Source: Actinomycetota bacterium (GTDB lineage: Bacteria; Actinomycetota; Acidimicrobiia; Acidimicrobiales; Ilumatobacteraceae). Taken from it: a stretch of DNA of 40,962 bases. Each line of letters starts with the position of its first letter. Within the stretch, counting starts at the first letter, position 1. The notes below the pieces were generated by a model. It was not told the origin of the DNA. It saw nothing but the letters and a program-made list of their open reading frames with translations, and did not search any database. Shown piece after piece: positions 40,920 through 40,962 of this stretch. The DNA is taken from contig CAUJET010000047.1 of the NCBI GenBank assembly GCA_963169665.1, forward strand, positions 1-40,962, in the 5' to 3' direction. A program made the position numbers and the translations under genes.

Positions 40920-40962
40920 CGCGAGCCTGCAGTCGTCTCGTTCCGCTGGGCGGCAGCCCAGG
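40916..40962 (-). CDS. Possible 3' end of a gene upstream of the rhodanese
   Basis: On the minus strand the frame WAAAQRNETTAGSR ends with TGA at 40918-40916, overlapping the rhodanese ATG as ATGA. Only 15 codons are visible, so this rests on the overlap pattern alone. Confidence 0.3.
   Translation of the reverse strand, partial: WAAAQRNETTAGSR

Noticed and set aside
1..40962. tRNA, rRNA, CRISPR, insertion sequences, integrases, prophage genes and defence systems
   Set aside because: Looked for on both strands and not found; base composition and gene style are uniform, so no island is proposed.

Overview
The window is one continuous stretch of a very GC-rich (about 70 percent) genome with dense genes on both strands. 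It reads as chromosome of an actinobacterium, most plausibly an uncultured or marine member of the Acidimicrobiia (Ilumatobacter-like). The lineage call is an inference from base composition, many GTG starts, many apparently leaderless genes with a TANNNT box 6-8 nt before the start codon, a SHOCT-domain protein and a secreted DTRDGTG-repeat protein. I see no rRNA, tRNA, CRISPR array, transposase, integrase or phage gene.

Layout. (1) 1-6.9 kb, catabolism and signalling: a truncated fumarylacetoacetate hydrolase-family gene divergent from a GntR/FCD regulator over a perfect 16-bp AT-rich palindrome; a receiver-EAL phosphodiesterase; an FAD-dependent DAO-type oxidoreductase; a PfkB sugar kinase overlapping an FrcK/uridine-kinase-like P-loop kinase; a divergent malate/lactate-dehydrogenase-like enzyme. 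(2) 6.9-9.6 kb: an XRE regulator divergent from a membrane fatty-acid desaturase and a leaderless-peptide PhnD-like protein. (3) 9.7-11.7 kb: an H-NOX nitric-oxide sensor next to a cytosolic hybrid histidine kinase. (4) 11.7-13.8 kb: a molybdopterin oxidoreductase. (5) 13.9-18.5 kb: a class III cyclase/NTPase regulator divergent from a DUF2236 (Lcp/MpaB-type) haem oxygenase and a polytopic protein resembling Pyr4/PaxB membrane terpene cyclases. (6) 18.6-24 kb: a HAD phosphatase, a SHOCT membrane protein, a DEAD-box helicase with a long leader, an MBL-fold hydrolase and a phosphofructokinase. (7) 24-34.4 kb, lipid- and small-molecule-oxidation genes: PhyH dioxygenase plus FAD dehydrogenase, a NifU-type Fe-S scaffold, a thiolase, a D-aminoacylase-type amidohydrolase, a second MBL hydrolase, a membrane-anchored cytochrome c, a zinc alcohol dehydrogenase and an acyl-CoA ligase. 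(8) 34.5-41 kb: a membrane protein, a secreted triple-repeat protein, a small monooxygenase, a UPF0303 protein, an SDR, an unrecognised propeller-like protein, a TauE/SafE transporter and a rhodanese.

Most genes are single or in two-gene units. The most promising candidate for an undescribed system is the 16.7-18.5 kb pair. The oxygenase keeps R, T and H at exactly the spacing of the Lcp haem-site residues, and the membrane protein keeps the N-x-x-W-E motif and a late Asp like the Pyr4 family. Both families are linked to isoprenoid chemistry, and a cyclase/NTPase regulator is divergent from them. Other structure worth attention: three copies of a GATGAG-type palindromic repeat in intergenic DNA, one unrelated perfect 21-bp-arm hairpin, and a window-wide leaderless promoter signature that decides several start codons.
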